This document shows positions 7,570 through 16,115 of a DNA stretch of 64,000 bases, in pieces. The position numbers and the translations under genes were made by a program. The notes beneath the pieces are model-generated. The model worked only from the letters and a program-made list of their open reading frames with translations, was not told where the DNA came from and did no database searches. The stretch comes from Thermus islandicus DSM 21543 (lineage in GTDB: Bacteria > Deinococcota > Deinococci > Deinococcales > Thermaceae). The stretch covers positions 1 through 64,000 of the forward strand of contig NZ_ATXJ01000005.1 of NCBI RefSeq assembly GCF_000421625.1, given 5' to 3'. Within the stretch, counting starts at the first letter, position 1; every line of letters starts with the position of its first letter.

Positions 7570-8364
7570 GTGAGGAAGCCCTGGATCCTCCTTGGTGGCC
7601 TGGCCCTTTCCGCCCTGGGGTTTTGGGCCTACACCCAGCAGCAAAAGCCCCTGGACCCCTTTGAGGAGGCCAAGCGCCAGCGCCAGGCCTTTCTGGAGAC
7701 CTTTGGGGTCCTCCCCGGGGAGCTTTTTGCCGAGCAGGGGAAGGAGCTCTTCTTCCGCAAGGGGCCTTCGGGCAAGACCCTCGAGGCCTGCGACTTCGGC
7801 AAGGGGCCTGGGGTTTTGGAAGGGGTGTACGCGGTTTTGCCCAAATACTTCCCCGACACGGGCCGGGTGGAGGACTTGGAAACCCGGGTCTACACCTGCA
7901 TGCAGCGGGTGCAGGGCTTTAAGCCCGAAGCGATCAAGCGGGACGAGGTGCGGGCCATCACCACGTACATCGCCTCCCTTTCCTCCAAGGCCAAGATTCA
8001 GGTGGTGCCCAAGCACCCCCAGGAGATCGCCATGTACAACCTGGGCCGGGAGCTTTGGTACACCCGGGCGGGCCCCCGCGACATGAGCTGCGCCGTCTGC
8101 CACGACCGCTACGCAGGCCAGCGGGTGCGGCTTTCCCCGGTAAGAAGCCCCAAGCAGGGCCTCGGGAACGAATGGCCTGCTTACCGCTTTGAGGAGGACA
8201 GGCTCTACACCTTTGAGGATCGCATCAACTTCTGCTACGAGTCCATCGGCATCCCCAAGCCCGAGTTCTACTCCGAGCCCCACATCGCCCTCGCCACCTA
8301 CATCCTGGCCGAGGCCACCAAGGCCGGGCACACCTTTGAGGAGTTGCCCTTCTTCACGAGGTGA
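7570..8364 (+). CDS. soxA: Second SoxA-like cytochrome
   Basis: A 264-residue mono-heme SoxA paralogue. The N-terminus is a hydrophobic segment (residues 5-21) with no clear cleavage site, so it may be membrane-anchored, unlike copy 1. Conserved points are C74 and C110 (disulfide pair), heme CAVCH (174-178) and the ligand Cys222 in NFCYES. The start is GTG at 7570, three bases after soxX2. Fairly low similarity to copy 1 (shared KGPSGKT, CDFG and RVQGFKPE blocks) implies an old duplication. Confidence 0.88.
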   Translation: MRKPWILLGGLALSALGFWAYTQQQKPLDPFEEAKRQRQAFLETFGVLPGELFAEQGKELFFRKGPSGKTLEACDFGKGPGVLEGVYAVLPKYFPDTGRVEDLETRVYTCMQRVQGFKPEAIKRDEVRAITTYIASLSSKAKIQVVPKHPQEIAMYNLGRELWYTRAGPRDMSCAVCHDRYAGQRVRLSPVRSPKQGLGNEWPAYRFEEDRLYTFEDRINFCYESIGIPKPEFYSEPHIALATYILAEATKAGHTFEELPFFTR

Positions 8365-8798
8365 GGATGCGCCGCCGGGATCTCCTGTTGGGCCTTCCCT
8401 TCCTCGCCCTGGCCAGGGCCCAGGGGGGCAAGGACTGGACCGAAGCCTTCGGGGCCTTCCTGGAGCGGGTGCCTCCGGCGGGCTATCTGGTCTATCCTAC
8501 CGAGGCTCGGGACCTTTTGCTCTTTTCGCCCTTCCTCCTGGACGTGCGTACCCTGGAGGAGCGGAAAAAGGGGTATATCCCGGGCTCGGTGCACATCTAC
8601 GCGGGGGAGGTGCCCAGGCGGCTTTCGGAGCTTCCCCAGGATAAGGAGGCGCTGATCCTGGTCTACTGCAACTCCGGGAGCGTCTCGGCGGTGGTGGCGG
8701 CCTTTTTGCAGGCCAAGGGCTACCGGAACGCCAAGAACATCGCCCACGGGTTCAAAGGCTGGCTGGATGCCGGTCTGGAAGTGGAGGGAGGATCATGA
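8361..8798 (+). CDS. Exported rhodanese-domain protein of the sox locus
   Basis: About 145 residues with a Tat-like signal (RRRDLLLG) and a single rhodanese domain. The active-site loop is YCNSGSVSA with nucleophile Cys103. It probably moves sulfane sulfur in the periplasm, for example from thiosulfate or persulfide to a Sox component. GTG at 8361 overlaps the soxA2 stop (GTGA); the ATG at 8367 is an equally possible start. The end overlaps the next gene by four bases. Confidence 0.82.
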   Translation: MRMRRRDLLLGLPFLALARAQGGKDWTEAFGAFLERVPPAGYLVYPTEARDLLLFSPFLLDVRTLEERKKGYIPGSVHIYAGEVPRRLSELPQDKEALILVYCNSGSVSAVVAAFLQAKGYRNAKNIAHGFKGWLDAGLEVEGGS

Positions 8799-9649
8799 AA
8801 AGGTGGCTGGCTGCGGTTTCCCTGGTCTTAGGCCTGGCCTTCGCCCAGGCGCTGGTGGTGGAGGTTAAGGGTACCCTGGAAGAGGTGGAGGCCAAGACCC
8901 TGGCCGCCCTCAAGGGGGTGGGCCTCGAGCCCGACCGGGTGTTGAACCTGGGGGAACAGGTGCGCCAGGTGACGGGCCCGGGCTTCCCCGAGTACCGCCT
9001 TGTCCTTTTGAAGCCCGAAAGGGGGAGCATAGAGGCGGTGACCAAGAACCCCATGGCGGCCGTCGTCCTGCCGCCTACCGTCTTCCTCACCGGGAAGGAA
9101 GGCCGCTACCTGGTGGGCACCCTGGACGGCCGGCTCCTCTTCTCCATGCTCCAGGTCTACGGCGGCGAGGTGGAGCGGATGGTGTGGCGCCTCGAGGCCG
9201 CTTTGGGCCGCCTTGGGGTGGTGCGCAAGGTCTCCCCGGCCCTGATGCCCGACCCCAAGAGCGGCATGATGCCCGCCCTGCTCTACCGGGTGGCGGGGGC
9301 CAAGGCCGAGGATGTGGTCCTTTTGGTAGAGTCGGAGCTCACCGCCCACGGCCTCAACCTTCTCCCCAGCGTCAAAGTGGGCCCGGCGACCGTGATCCTG
9401 CCCTGCAAGAGCGAGTGGGCCCGGATCATGTTCCTCACCCAGCCCGCCGGAGGATTTGCCGCTCCTTGCCGCTTCTTTGCCCTGCAGATGGGGAAGGATG
9501 TACTGGTGGGGGCCATTGAGCCCATGCTCATGACCATCATGCCGGGGGTCATGGGAAGCCCGGCGGTGGCCATGCTGCAGGAGGCGAGGAGGGTCATGAC
9601 CGAGATCCTAGAGGCCACGGGCGGACAACCCTACCGCCCGGGTCCATAG
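8795..9649 (+). CDS. Exported DUF302-like protein of the sox locus
   Basis: A 284-residue protein with a signal peptide (cleavage near AFAQ, 18). Two DUF302-like halves are visible (about 20-110 and 170-240). Each has an alternating beta-alpha pattern after a VEVKG or YRVAG strand. Its role is unknown; DUF302 proteins recur in sulfur-oxidation loci. Three cysteines lie in the second half, in ILPCKSEW and AAPCRFF among others. The ATG overlaps the rhodanese stop (ATGA). Its tight coupling between rhodanese and SoxF suggests a periplasmic sulfur-handling step. Confidence 0.6.
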   Translation: MKRWLAAVSLVLGLAFAQALVVEVKGTLEEVEAKTLAALKGVGLEPDRVLNLGEQVRQVTGPGFPEYRLVLLKPERGSIEAVTKNPMAAVVLPPTVFLTGKEGRYLVGTLDGRLLFSMLQVYGGEVERMVWRLEAALGRLGVVRKVSPALMPDPKSGMMPALLYRVAGAKAEDVVLLVESELTAHGLNLLPSVKVGPATVILPCKSEWARIMFLTQPAGGFAAPCRFFALQMGKDVLVGAIEPMLMTIMPGVMGSPAVAMLQEARRVMTEILEATGGQPYRPGP

Positions 9650-9658
9650 GAGGTGATT

Positions 9659-10948
9659 ATGGGTAAGGTGAACCGGCGCGAGCTTCTCAAGACCGGCGCG
9701 GCCCTAGCCGCTTTCGGGGCCCTGGGGGGCCAGGGCTTCGCCCAGGAGTTCTACGCGAGCCCTCCCACCCTTCTTCCCCGCACCCGGGCCCCCCGCGTGG
9801 TGGTGGTGGGGGGCGGCTGGGGCGGCACCACGGTGGCCCGTAAGCTGAAGCAGCAAAACCCCGGGGTGGAGGTGGTCCTGGTGGAGCAGAAGCCCCTCTT
9901 CATGTCCTGCCCCATGTCCAACCTCTTCCTGGCGGGGGTGAAGCCTTTGGAGTGGCTGGTCTTTGACTACACCAACGTGGTCAAAGATGGGGTGATCTTC
10001 GTCCAGGAAAAGGTCTTGGACATCAACCGGGACCGCCGTCTGGTGCGCACCACGGGGGGGTACCTGGCCTACGATTTCCTGGTCCTGGCCCCGGGCATTG
10101 ACTACATGTACGAGGCCATCCCCGGCTACGAGGAGGTCAAGCACCTGATGCCCGTGGGCTTCAAGCCCTTTGAGCACGTGGCCCTCCGCCGCATGCTGGA
10201 CCGGTTTGACGAGACCGGGGGCGAGCTGGTCCTCGCCATCCCCAACCCCCCCTACCGTTGCCCCCCGGGCCCCTACGAGCGGGCGGCCATGCTGGCCTGG
10301 CGCCTAAAGACCAAGGGGGTGAAGGGCAAGGTCATCGTCCTGGACGCCAACCCCCAGCCCATCTCCAAAGCCCCTGGGTTCCTGGCTGCCTACAACGAGC
10401 TCTACAAGGATTACCTGGAGTACCGCCCCAACACCCGCATCACCGGGCTGGACTACGGGAAGAAGGTGGTGCACACCGAACTTGGGGATGTGCCCTTCGC
10501 CCTGGCCGACATCATCCCCCCAATGAAGGCGGCGGAGATCGTGCGGCGGGTAGGGCTTGGGGAGCGCTGGGCCAACGTGCGCATTCCCTACTTCCTTTCC
10601 GAGAAGGATGACCGCGTCTACCTGGTGGGGGACATCACCGGCAACACTCCCTACCCCAAGAGCGGCATGGTGGCCTATGTCTCCGGGACCATCGTGGCGC
10701 GGCACCTCACGGAGAGGCTCAAGGGTAAGCCCCTGGCCGAGATCCCGCCGGAACTTCCCACCAATATCTGCTACTCCTTCGTGGACTCGGAGGAGGCCAT
10801 CTGGGTGGCGGCCAACTACTCCTGGGACGAGGCGGCCAAGCAGATCAAAGCCCAAAGCTCCGTGGACAACCAGCGTTCCAAGGCCAACGGGCAGGCTGCC
10901 TTTGGCTGGGCCCTGGGCCTTTGGAACGACATGTTTGGCCCCGCGTGA
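9659..10948 (+). CDS. soxF: Flavocytochrome c sulfide dehydrogenase flavoprotein subunit (SoxF/FccB)
   Basis: A 429-residue FAD protein of the disulfide-reductase fold. A Tat signal (NRRELLK) is followed by an FAD-binding VVVGGGWGGTTVARKL and a second Rossmann part around VIVLDANPQP. Candidate redox cysteines are in FMSCPMSN, in PYRCPPGP and in NICYSFVD; two such cysteines form the active disulfide in FccB. It oxidises sulfide and needs a heme partner, which here could be any of the Sox cytochromes. The start at 9659 is chosen because AGGAGGTG lies three bases upstream; a GTG at 9653 is less likely. Confidence 0.88.
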   Translation: MGKVNRRELLKTGAALAAFGALGGQGFAQEFYASPPTLLPRTRAPRVVVVGGGWGGTTVARKLKQQNPGVEVVLVEQKPLFMSCPMSNLFLAGVKPLEWLVFDYTNVVKDGVIFVQEKVLDINRDRRLVRTTGGYLAYDFLVLAPGIDYMYEAIPGYEEVKHLMPVGFKPFEHVALRRMLDRFDETGGELVLAIPNPPYRCPPGPYERAAMLAWRLKTKGVKGKVIVLDANPQPISKAPGFLAAYNELYKDYLEYRPNTRITGLDYGKKVVHTELGDVPFALADIIPPMKAAEIVRRVGLGERWANVRIPYFLSEKDDRVYLVGDITGNTPYPKSGMVAYVSGTIVARHLTERLKGKPLAEIPPELPTNICYSFVDSEEAIWVAANYSWDEAAKQIKAQSSVDNQRSKANGQAAFGWALGLWNDMFGPA

Positions 10949-10955
10949 GGCCTGG

Positions 10956-10982
10956 CCCCGCCTCCTTCCGGGGGCGGGGTTT
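10956..10982 (+). terminator. Terminator after soxF
   Basis: CCCCGCC (10956-10962) pairs with GGCGGGG (10973-10979) and is followed by TTT. It separates the soxW-soxF unit from soxC. Confidence 0.6.
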
Positions 10983-11016
10983 CCTCTTGCCTGCAGACGA
11001 TACGATAGGAGGGTAT

Positions 11017-12300
11017 ATGGACCGAAGGAGGTTCTTCCGGCTTTTGGGCGCCGGGGGGCTTTGGGGCCTCCTCAGGGGCAAGGCCCAGGGGCTTCCCTGG
11101 ACGGAGGAGACCTTTGCCCCCACCAAGGCCCTAGGAGCTCCCCTTTCCGAGTACGGGCAGCGGAGCCCCTTTGAGGAAGGGGTGGTGCGCTACATCTCGC
11201 CCAATCTCCGCACCCGCCACTCCGGGGCCGACTTTGCCCCTTTGGAGAAGCTGGAGGGGGTGATCACCCCCAACGGTCTCCACTTTGAGCGGCACCACAG
11301 CGGGGTGCCCCAGGTGGACCCCAAGAGCTACCGCTTGGTGATCCACGGGATGGTGGAGCGTCCCTTGGTCTTCACCCTCGAGGAGCTCAAGCGCTTCCCT
11401 TCGGTGACCCGAACCTACTTCATTGAATGTGCGGGCAACGGCCAAAACGGCTACCGCAACCCCCCGGACCCCAACCTCACCGCCACCCGTAGCCGGGGCC
11501 TGGCCTCCAACGCCAGCTGGACGGGGGTACCTTTGGCCCTGCTCCTCAAGGAGGCCGGGGTGAAGCCGGAGGCGAAGTGGCTGATCCCCGAGGGTATGGA
11601 CGCGGCGATGTACACCCGCTCCCTTCCCCTGGAGAAGGCCATGGAGGACGTCCTGGTAGCCTATGCGCAAAACGGCGAGGCCCTGCGCCCCGAGCAGGGG
11701 TACCCCGTGCGCCTGGTGGTGCCGGGTTGGGAGGGGAGCATCCAGGTGAAGTGGCTTAGGCGCATCCTGGTCACCGACCTCCCCGCCATGGCCAAGGACG
11801 AGACCAGCGAGTACACCGATGTCATGGCCGACGGCAAAATCCTGGCCTTTACCTGGGTCATGGACCCGGAGTCCATCCTCACCTACCCCTCGGGGTTGCA
11901 GACCCTTAAGCCAGGCTTCCACGAGATCCGGGGCCTCGCCTGGAGCGGCCACGGGCGCATCGTCAAGGTGGAGATCTCCTTGGACGAGGGGAAGACCTGG
12001 CGGGAGGCCATCCTGGAACCCCCGGTGGAGCGCTACGCCTTCGTGCGCTTCAAGATGCCCTGGTACTGGAACGGCGAAGAGGTGGTCCTCTGGAGCCGGG
12101 CCTGGGATGAGAAGGGCAACACCCAGCCCACGCGGGAGGAATTTTTCAAAAAGTGGGGAAGGAACAACCGCTACCACTACAACGCCATCCAGGCCTGGCG
12201 CGTGCTCAAAGACGGCCGGGTGGTGAACGGCGACCGGCCCCTGGGGAGCCGGGCCTTTGGGCCCGCCGGGGGATGTGGCGGGGAGGTGTTTGATGTCTAG
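11017..12300 (+). CDS. soxC: Sulfite dehydrogenase molybdenum subunit (SoxC type)
   Basis: A 427-residue molybdopterin protein of the sulfite oxidase fold, with a Tat signal (DRRRFFRLLGAG). Cys138 in FIECAGNGQNG is the molybdenum ligand. The C-terminal dimerisation domain (GLAWSGHGRIVKVEISLD) is complete. It oxidises sulfite or, with SoxD, the sulfane sulfur on SoxY, adding electrons to the respiratory chain. It has its own ribosome site (AGGAGG) after the upstream terminator. soxD starts inside its last codons. Confidence 0.9.
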   Translation: MDRRRFFRLLGAGGLWGLLRGKAQGLPWTEETFAPTKALGAPLSEYGQRSPFEEGVVRYISPNLRTRHSGADFAPLEKLEGVITPNGLHFERHHSGVPQVDPKSYRLVIHGMVERPLVFTLEELKRFPSVTRTYFIECAGNGQNGYRNPPDPNLTATRSRGLASNASWTGVPLALLLKEAGVKPEAKWLIPEGMDAAMYTRSLPLEKAMEDVLVAYAQNGEALRPEQGYPVRLVVPGWEGSIQVKWLRRILVTDLPAMAKDETSEYTDVMADGKILAFTWVMDPESILTYPSGLQTLKPGFHEIRGLAWSGHGRIVKVEISLDEGKTWREAILEPPVERYAFVRFKMPWYWNGEEVVLWSRAWDEKGNTQPTREEFFKKWGRNNRYHYNAIQAWRVLKDGRVVNGDRPLGSRAFGPAGGCGGEVFDV

Positions 12301-12838
12301 GCTTCTCCTGGTGCTCGTTGTCCTGGGCCTGGCCTTTGCCGCCCGCTACCGGCTTGGCACCCCCATCAGCGAGGAGCTGGCCGCCCAGTATGATCTTCGG
12401 CCCGTGGTTCTGCCCGACGGCCGGGGGCTTCCCCCGGGGGAGGGGAAGGTGGAGGAGGGGAGGCGGATCTACGCCGAGAAGTGCGCCTCCTGCCACGGGG
12501 CGAACGGGGAGGGCTACCCCTTTAACCGCCTGGTCTCCGAGCCCTTTCCCATCACCCCCGACACCGAGCCGGTGGAGTACGCCATCGGCAACTACTGGCA
12601 GTACCCCACCACCCTCTTTGACTACATCCGCCGGGCCATGCCCTTCGGCCAAGGGGGGACCCTCAGCAACGAGGAGGTCTACCACCTGGTGGCCTACCTT
12701 CTCTACATGAACGGGATCACCGACGCCAGCACCCCGGTGAACCAGGCGACCCTACCCAGGATTCGGATGCCCGCCCGGGACCTCCTCCACTTGGACCCCG
12801 AGACGAAGCGCCGCTTCCCCTGGCTTACCCTACCCTAG
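12293..12838 (+). CDS. soxD: Mono-heme cytochrome c, SoxD-like partner of SoxC
   Basis: A 181-residue exported cytochrome with a signal peptide to about residue 16, heme site CASCH (64-68) and probable Met116 ligand in RAMPFGQGG. The fold NEEVYHLVAYLLYMNG is typical of SorB/SoxD-type domains. It overlaps soxC by eight bases. Classic SoxD carries two hemes; this is the short single-heme form. It should accept electrons from the molybdenum centre. Confidence 0.82.
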   Translation: MSRLLLVLVVLGLAFAARYRLGTPISEELAAQYDLRPVVLPDGRGLPPGEGKVEEGRRIYAEKCASCHGANGEGYPFNRLVSEPFPITPDTEPVEYAIGNYWQYPTTLFDYIRRAMPFGQGGTLSNEEVYHLVAYLLYMNGITDASTPVNQATLPRIRMPARDLLHLDPETKRRFPWLTLP

Positions 12839-12847
12839 GATGAAGGC

Positions 12848-13516
12848 ATGAGCCTTTCCCTGGCCGCAGCCTTTTTCGCAGGGGTGCTCTCCTTCCTCTC
12901 CCCCTGTGTCCTCCCCCTTGTTCCTACCTACCTCCTCTACCTAGGGGGGGAACGGGGGCGCCCCCTTTTCAACGCCCTCTTCTTTGTCCTGGGGTTCGGG
13001 CTGGTCTTCCTCCTCCTGGGCCTTCCCTTCACCCTCCTGGGAAACTTCCTCTTTGCCCACCGCCAGACCCTGGCCCAGGCGGGGGGCGTGGTCCTCATCC
13101 TTTTTGGCCTCTACATGCTGGGCCTGAGGCCCCGCTTTGCCCTTGCCCTCCGCTACGAGGGGGAGACGGGCCGGCCCCTTGGCGCCTTTCTTTTCGGGGC
13201 CACCTTGGCCTTAGGCTGGACCCCCTGCATTGGCCCCATCCTGGGGGCCATCCTCACCCTCACCGCGGTGGGCGGTGGGGTGGCCTTCCTTCTGGCCTAC
13301 ATCCTGGGCCTCGCCGTGCCCTTCCTCCTGGTGGCCCTCTTCGCCGATCGGCTGAAGGGATGGCTCAGGCGGGCAGGCCGGTTGGCCCACTACGCGGAGG
13401 TCTTCGCCGGGGTGGTGCTCGTGGCGGTGGGCCTCCTCCTCCTCACGGGAAGTTTCACCGTCCTCAACACCTTCTTCCTGCGCATCACCCCGGAGTGGTT
13501 GCAGAGGTACCTGTGA
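12848..13516 (+). CDS. ccdA: Thiol-disulfide transmembrane reductant transporter CcdA
   Basis: A 222-residue membrane protein with six predicted helices. The two redox cysteines sit in FLSPCVLPLVP and GWTPCIGPILG, one per three-helix repeat. It carries electrons from cytoplasmic thioredoxin outward to keep apocytochrome cysteines and, in sox loci (where it is called SoxV), the SoxW/SoxYZ thiols reduced. Its place between soxD and ccmA suits both roles. The start lies nine bases after soxD. Confidence 0.9.
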   Translation: MSLSLAAAFFAGVLSFLSPCVLPLVPTYLLYLGGERGRPLFNALFFVLGFGLVFLLLGLPFTLLGNFLFAHRQTLAQAGGVVLILFGLYMLGLRPRFALALRYEGETGRPLGAFLFGATLALGWTPCIGPILGAILTLTAVGGGVAFLLAYILGLAVPFLLVALFADRLKGWLRRAGRLAHYAEVFAGVVLVAVGLLLLTGSFTVLNTFFLRITPEWLQRYL

Positions 13517-13563
13517 GGTCCGGGACCTTTGTCCTCCTTCGGGGTGCCTAAACTGGGGTAGGC

Positions 13564-14133
13564 ATGCTCTTGCGCCTCGAGGCCGTTTCCAAGAGGTTTG
13601 GCCGCGACTGGGTGTTCCGCGACCTCACCTTCGCCCTGAGGAGGGGGGAGGCGGTGGCCCTGCTGGGCCCCAACGGCTCGGGCAAGACCACCCTCCTCCG
13701 CCTGATGGCGGGGCTTTTGAGGCCCACCCGGGGCCGGGTGGCGCGCCAGGGCCTGGCCCTCTACCTCCCCAGTCCCCCGGCCTTCCATCGCCACCTCACC
13801 GCCCGGGAGCACCTCCTCCACGACCTGGCCTTCTACGGGCGGGCGGGGGACTGGAAGGGGGCTTTGGAGAGGTTCGGCCTCCCGGAAAACCGACCCCTGG
13901 CCGCCTTCTCCAGCGGGATGCGGAAGCGGCTTGCCCTGGCCCGCCTCCTCCTTCTCCGCCCGGACCTTTGGCTTTTGGACGAGCCCGAGACCGCCCTGGA
14001 CGCCGAGGGGCGGGGCCTGCTCTTGGAGGTGCTCTGGGAGGCCCGGAAGGAGGCGGGGGTGGTCCTGGCCACCCACGACCGGGCCCTGGCGGAGGCCGTG
14101 GCCGACCGCACCTTGAGGCTGGGGGAGGCGTGA
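13564..14133 (+). CDS. ccmA: Heme export ABC ATPase CcmA
   Basis: A 189-residue ATPase of the CcmABCD complex that releases holo-CcmE. Walker A GPNGSGKTT, a variant signature FSSGMRKRLALARL and Walker B LWLLDEPETALD are present. It is slightly short but complete. A 47-base gap from ccdA with TAAACT (13551-13556) could hold an internal promoter. The stop overlaps a GTG that may open ccmB. Confidence 0.9.
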   Translation: MLLRLEAVSKRFGRDWVFRDLTFALRRGEAVALLGPNGSGKTTLLRLMAGLLRPTRGRVARQGLALYLPSPPAFHRHLTAREHLLHDLAFYGRAGDWKGALERFGLPENRPLAAFSSGMRKRLALARLLLLRPDLWLLDEPETALDAEGRGLLLEVLWEARKEAGVVLATHDRALAEAVADRTLRLGEA

Positions 14134-14186
14134 GGCCCGTGCGCCTTTGGGGAACCGAGAGCCCGCGCCCGGGCAGGCTTTGGACG

Positions 14187-14852
14187 GTGCGGCGGGTGTG
14201 GCTTCTGGCCTTTAGGGACCTCCGCCTCGAGATGCGGGACCGCTTCGGCCTCCTTTCCGTCTCGGCCTTCCTGGGGATCATGCTCTTCGTCATGGCCCTG
14301 GCCTTGGGACCGGAGGAGGGGCCCTTGCGCCGGGCGGCCCCTGGGGTGCTGTGGGTGGCCTTGGCCTTCATGAGCACCCTCCTTTCCACCCGGGCCTTCG
14401 CCTTGGAGGTGGAGGATGGTACCCTGGAGGACCTCCTCCTCGCCCCTGGGGGCAAGGAGTGGATCTACCTGGGGAAGCTGCTCTTCCAGATGCTCCTCCT
14501 CCTGCCCATGGGCGTTCTTGCCCTCCTCGTGGTCGGGGGCCTTTTCTACCTGCCCCTGGAGCGGGGGTTCGCCCTTTTCCTCACCCTGGGCCTGGGGATG
14601 CTGGGCTACGCCAGCGTGGCCACCTTCTACGCCGGCCTTCTCTCCCGGCTTCGGGGGCGGGAGGTGCTCCTGCCCCTCCTCCTCTTTTCCCTGGTGGTGC
14701 CCGTGGTGCTTTCGGCGGTGCGGGCTACGGTGGGCCTCTTGGAGGGCCTTCCCGGGGACGAGGTGGCGGGCTGGTGGCGGCTCCTTTTGGTCTTTGACGT
14801 GGTCTACCTCACCACGAGCACCCTTCTTTTCCCGCTGGTGATGGAGGGGTGA
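14187..14852 (+). CDS. ccmB: Heme exporter membrane protein CcmB
   Basis: About 221 residues with six predicted membrane helices and the family opening LLAFRDLRLEMRDR. EVEDGTLEDLLLAPG is the conserved cytoplasmic CcmB loop. The GTG at 14187 places the start just before the conserved region. A coupled GTG at 14130 (on the ccmA stop) would add 19 residues unlike CcmB, so I prefer 14187. Confidence 0.85.
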   Translation: MRRVWLLAFRDLRLEMRDRFGLLSVSAFLGIMLFVMALALGPEEGPLRRAAPGVLWVALAFMSTLLSTRAFALEVEDGTLEDLLLAPGGKEWIYLGKLLFQMLLLLPMGVLALLVVGGLFYLPLERGFALFLTLGLGMLGYASVATFYAGLLSRLRGREVLLPLLLFSLVVPVVLSAVRATVGLLEGLPGDEVAGWWRLLLVFDVVYLTTSTLLFPLVMEG

Positions 14853-14908
14853 GGGGGTTACAGACGGGGTACAGGAGGGGTGGGTATGCTGGGAAACGGA
14901 GGCGAGAC

Positions 14909-15595
14909 ATGCTGAAAACAGAGAGTCCGGAACGCCCCGACGCCCTCACCTGGGCCTTCCTGGCCCTCGGCGTCCTGCTTTTGCCGGTGGGGCTTTACCT
15001 GGCCCTCGCCGCGCCCCCCGATGTCAACCAGGGCTACCTGGTGCGGATCATGTACCTGCACGTGCCCGGGGCCTGGCTCGGCTACCTGGCCTTCTTCGTC
15101 ACCTTCCTCTACTCCCTGCTCTACCTCTTCCGCCAGAACCCAAGGTACGACCGCCTGGCCCGGGCCAGCGCCGAGATCGGGCTGGTGTTCATGGGCCTTT
15201 CCTTGGTGACGGGGATGCTCTGGGCGAGGCCTACCTGGGGGGTGTACTGGACCTGGGAGCCCAGGCTCACCACCACGGCCATCCTCTTCGCCGTGTACGT
15301 GGGCTACTTCCTCCTGCGGGGGGCCATAGAGGACCCCGAGCTCCGGGCCAAGGCGGCGGCGGCGGTGGGCGTCTTGGGGTTTATCAACGTGCCCATCAGC
15401 TACATGTCGGTCAAGTGGTGGCGGAGCCTGCACCAGACCCAGTCCATTGACCTCACCACGGGGAAGGTCCACATGGCCCCGGAGATGCTCCAGGTCCTCC
15501 TTTTCCACCTTGTGGTCTTCACCCTGCTCTACCTGGGCCTGGTGCGCTTCCGGGGGTTTTTGGCGGCCCTCGAGGACAGGAGGGAGGAGGCCTGA
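14909..15595 (+). CDS. ccmC: Heme handling membrane protein CcmC
   Basis: A 228-residue protein with six helices, which loads heme onto CcmE. The tryptophan-rich WWD-type motif reads WGVYWTWEPRLTT, with Glu where Asp is usual. The external heme-ligand histidines are in MYLHVPGAW and SLHQTQS. The ATG at 14909 has GGAGGCG upstream; a longer frame from 14849 lacks support. The stop overlaps ccmD (TGATG). Confidence 0.92.
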   Translation: MLKTESPERPDALTWAFLALGVLLLPVGLYLALAAPPDVNQGYLVRIMYLHVPGAWLGYLAFFVTFLYSLLYLFRQNPRYDRLARASAEIGLVFMGLSLVTGMLWARPTWGVYWTWEPRLTTTAILFAVYVGYFLLRGAIEDPELRAKAAAAVGVLGFINVPISYMSVKWWRSLHQTQSIDLTTGKVHMAPEMLQVLLFHLVVFTLLYLGLVRFRGFLAALEDRREEA

Positions 15596-15690
15596 TGGAG
15601 GTTTTCGTCACCTGGGTCTACGTCCTCACCTACCTTACGGTTTTCGGCTACCTGGCGTACCTTTTCCTTCGCTATCGGAGGGTGCGGTGA
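15595..15690 (+). CDS. ccmD: Small membrane protein CcmD
   Basis: A 31-residue protein: one hydrophobic helix (VYVLTYLTVFGYLAYLFL) followed by a basic end (RYRRVR), exactly the CcmD pattern. CcmD helps release holo-CcmE from the CcmABC complex. It starts on the ccmC stop and its stop overlaps the GTG of ccmE. Position and topology are the main evidence, since the family is too short for motifs. Confidence 0.85.
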   Translation: MEVFVTWVYVLTYLTVFGYLAYLFLRYRRVR

Positions 15691-16115
15691 GGGGCAAGTA
15701 CCTTCTGGGCATCCTCGTGGTCCTGGGGGCCCTGGGCTACATGATCTTCGGGGGCCTTGGGCAGAACCTGGTCTACTTCCTCACCCCCTCGGAGTACCTC
15801 CAGGACCAGGCCAAGTACCAGCACCGCCCCGTGCGCCTGGGAGGGCTGGTGAAGCCGGGCTCGGTGCGGTACGACAAGGACCGTCTGGAGCTCCGCTTCG
15901 TGCTCACGGACGGCGTGGCCGAGGTGCCCGTTCTGCACAAGGGCACGCCTCCTGGCATGTTTAAGGAGGGCCAGGGGGTGGTGGTGGAGGGCCGCTTTGA
16001 GGGAGGGGTCTTTCAGGGGCAGAACCTCCTGGTGAAGCACTCGGAGAGCTACCGTCCCCCCCAGGCGGGCTGGACCCCGGAGGAGGTACGGAAGCTCATA
16101 GAGGAGGCCAAATGA
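15687..16115 (+). CDS. ccmE: Heme chaperone CcmE
   Basis: A 142-residue heme carrier with one N-terminal membrane anchor (residues 5-24) and a periplasmic OB-fold. The covalent heme histidine is His118 in LLVKHSESY, with Tyr122 as the ligand (HxxxY). RLGGLVKPGSV is the usual early motif. GTG start at 15687 on the ccmD stop. Confidence 0.93.
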   Translation: MRGKYLLGILVVLGALGYMIFGGLGQNLVYFLTPSEYLQDQAKYQHRPVRLGGLVKPGSVRYDKDRLELRFVLTDGVAEVPVLHKGTPPGMFKEGQGVVVEGRFEGGVFQGQNLLVKHSESYRPPQAGWTPEEVRKLIEEAK

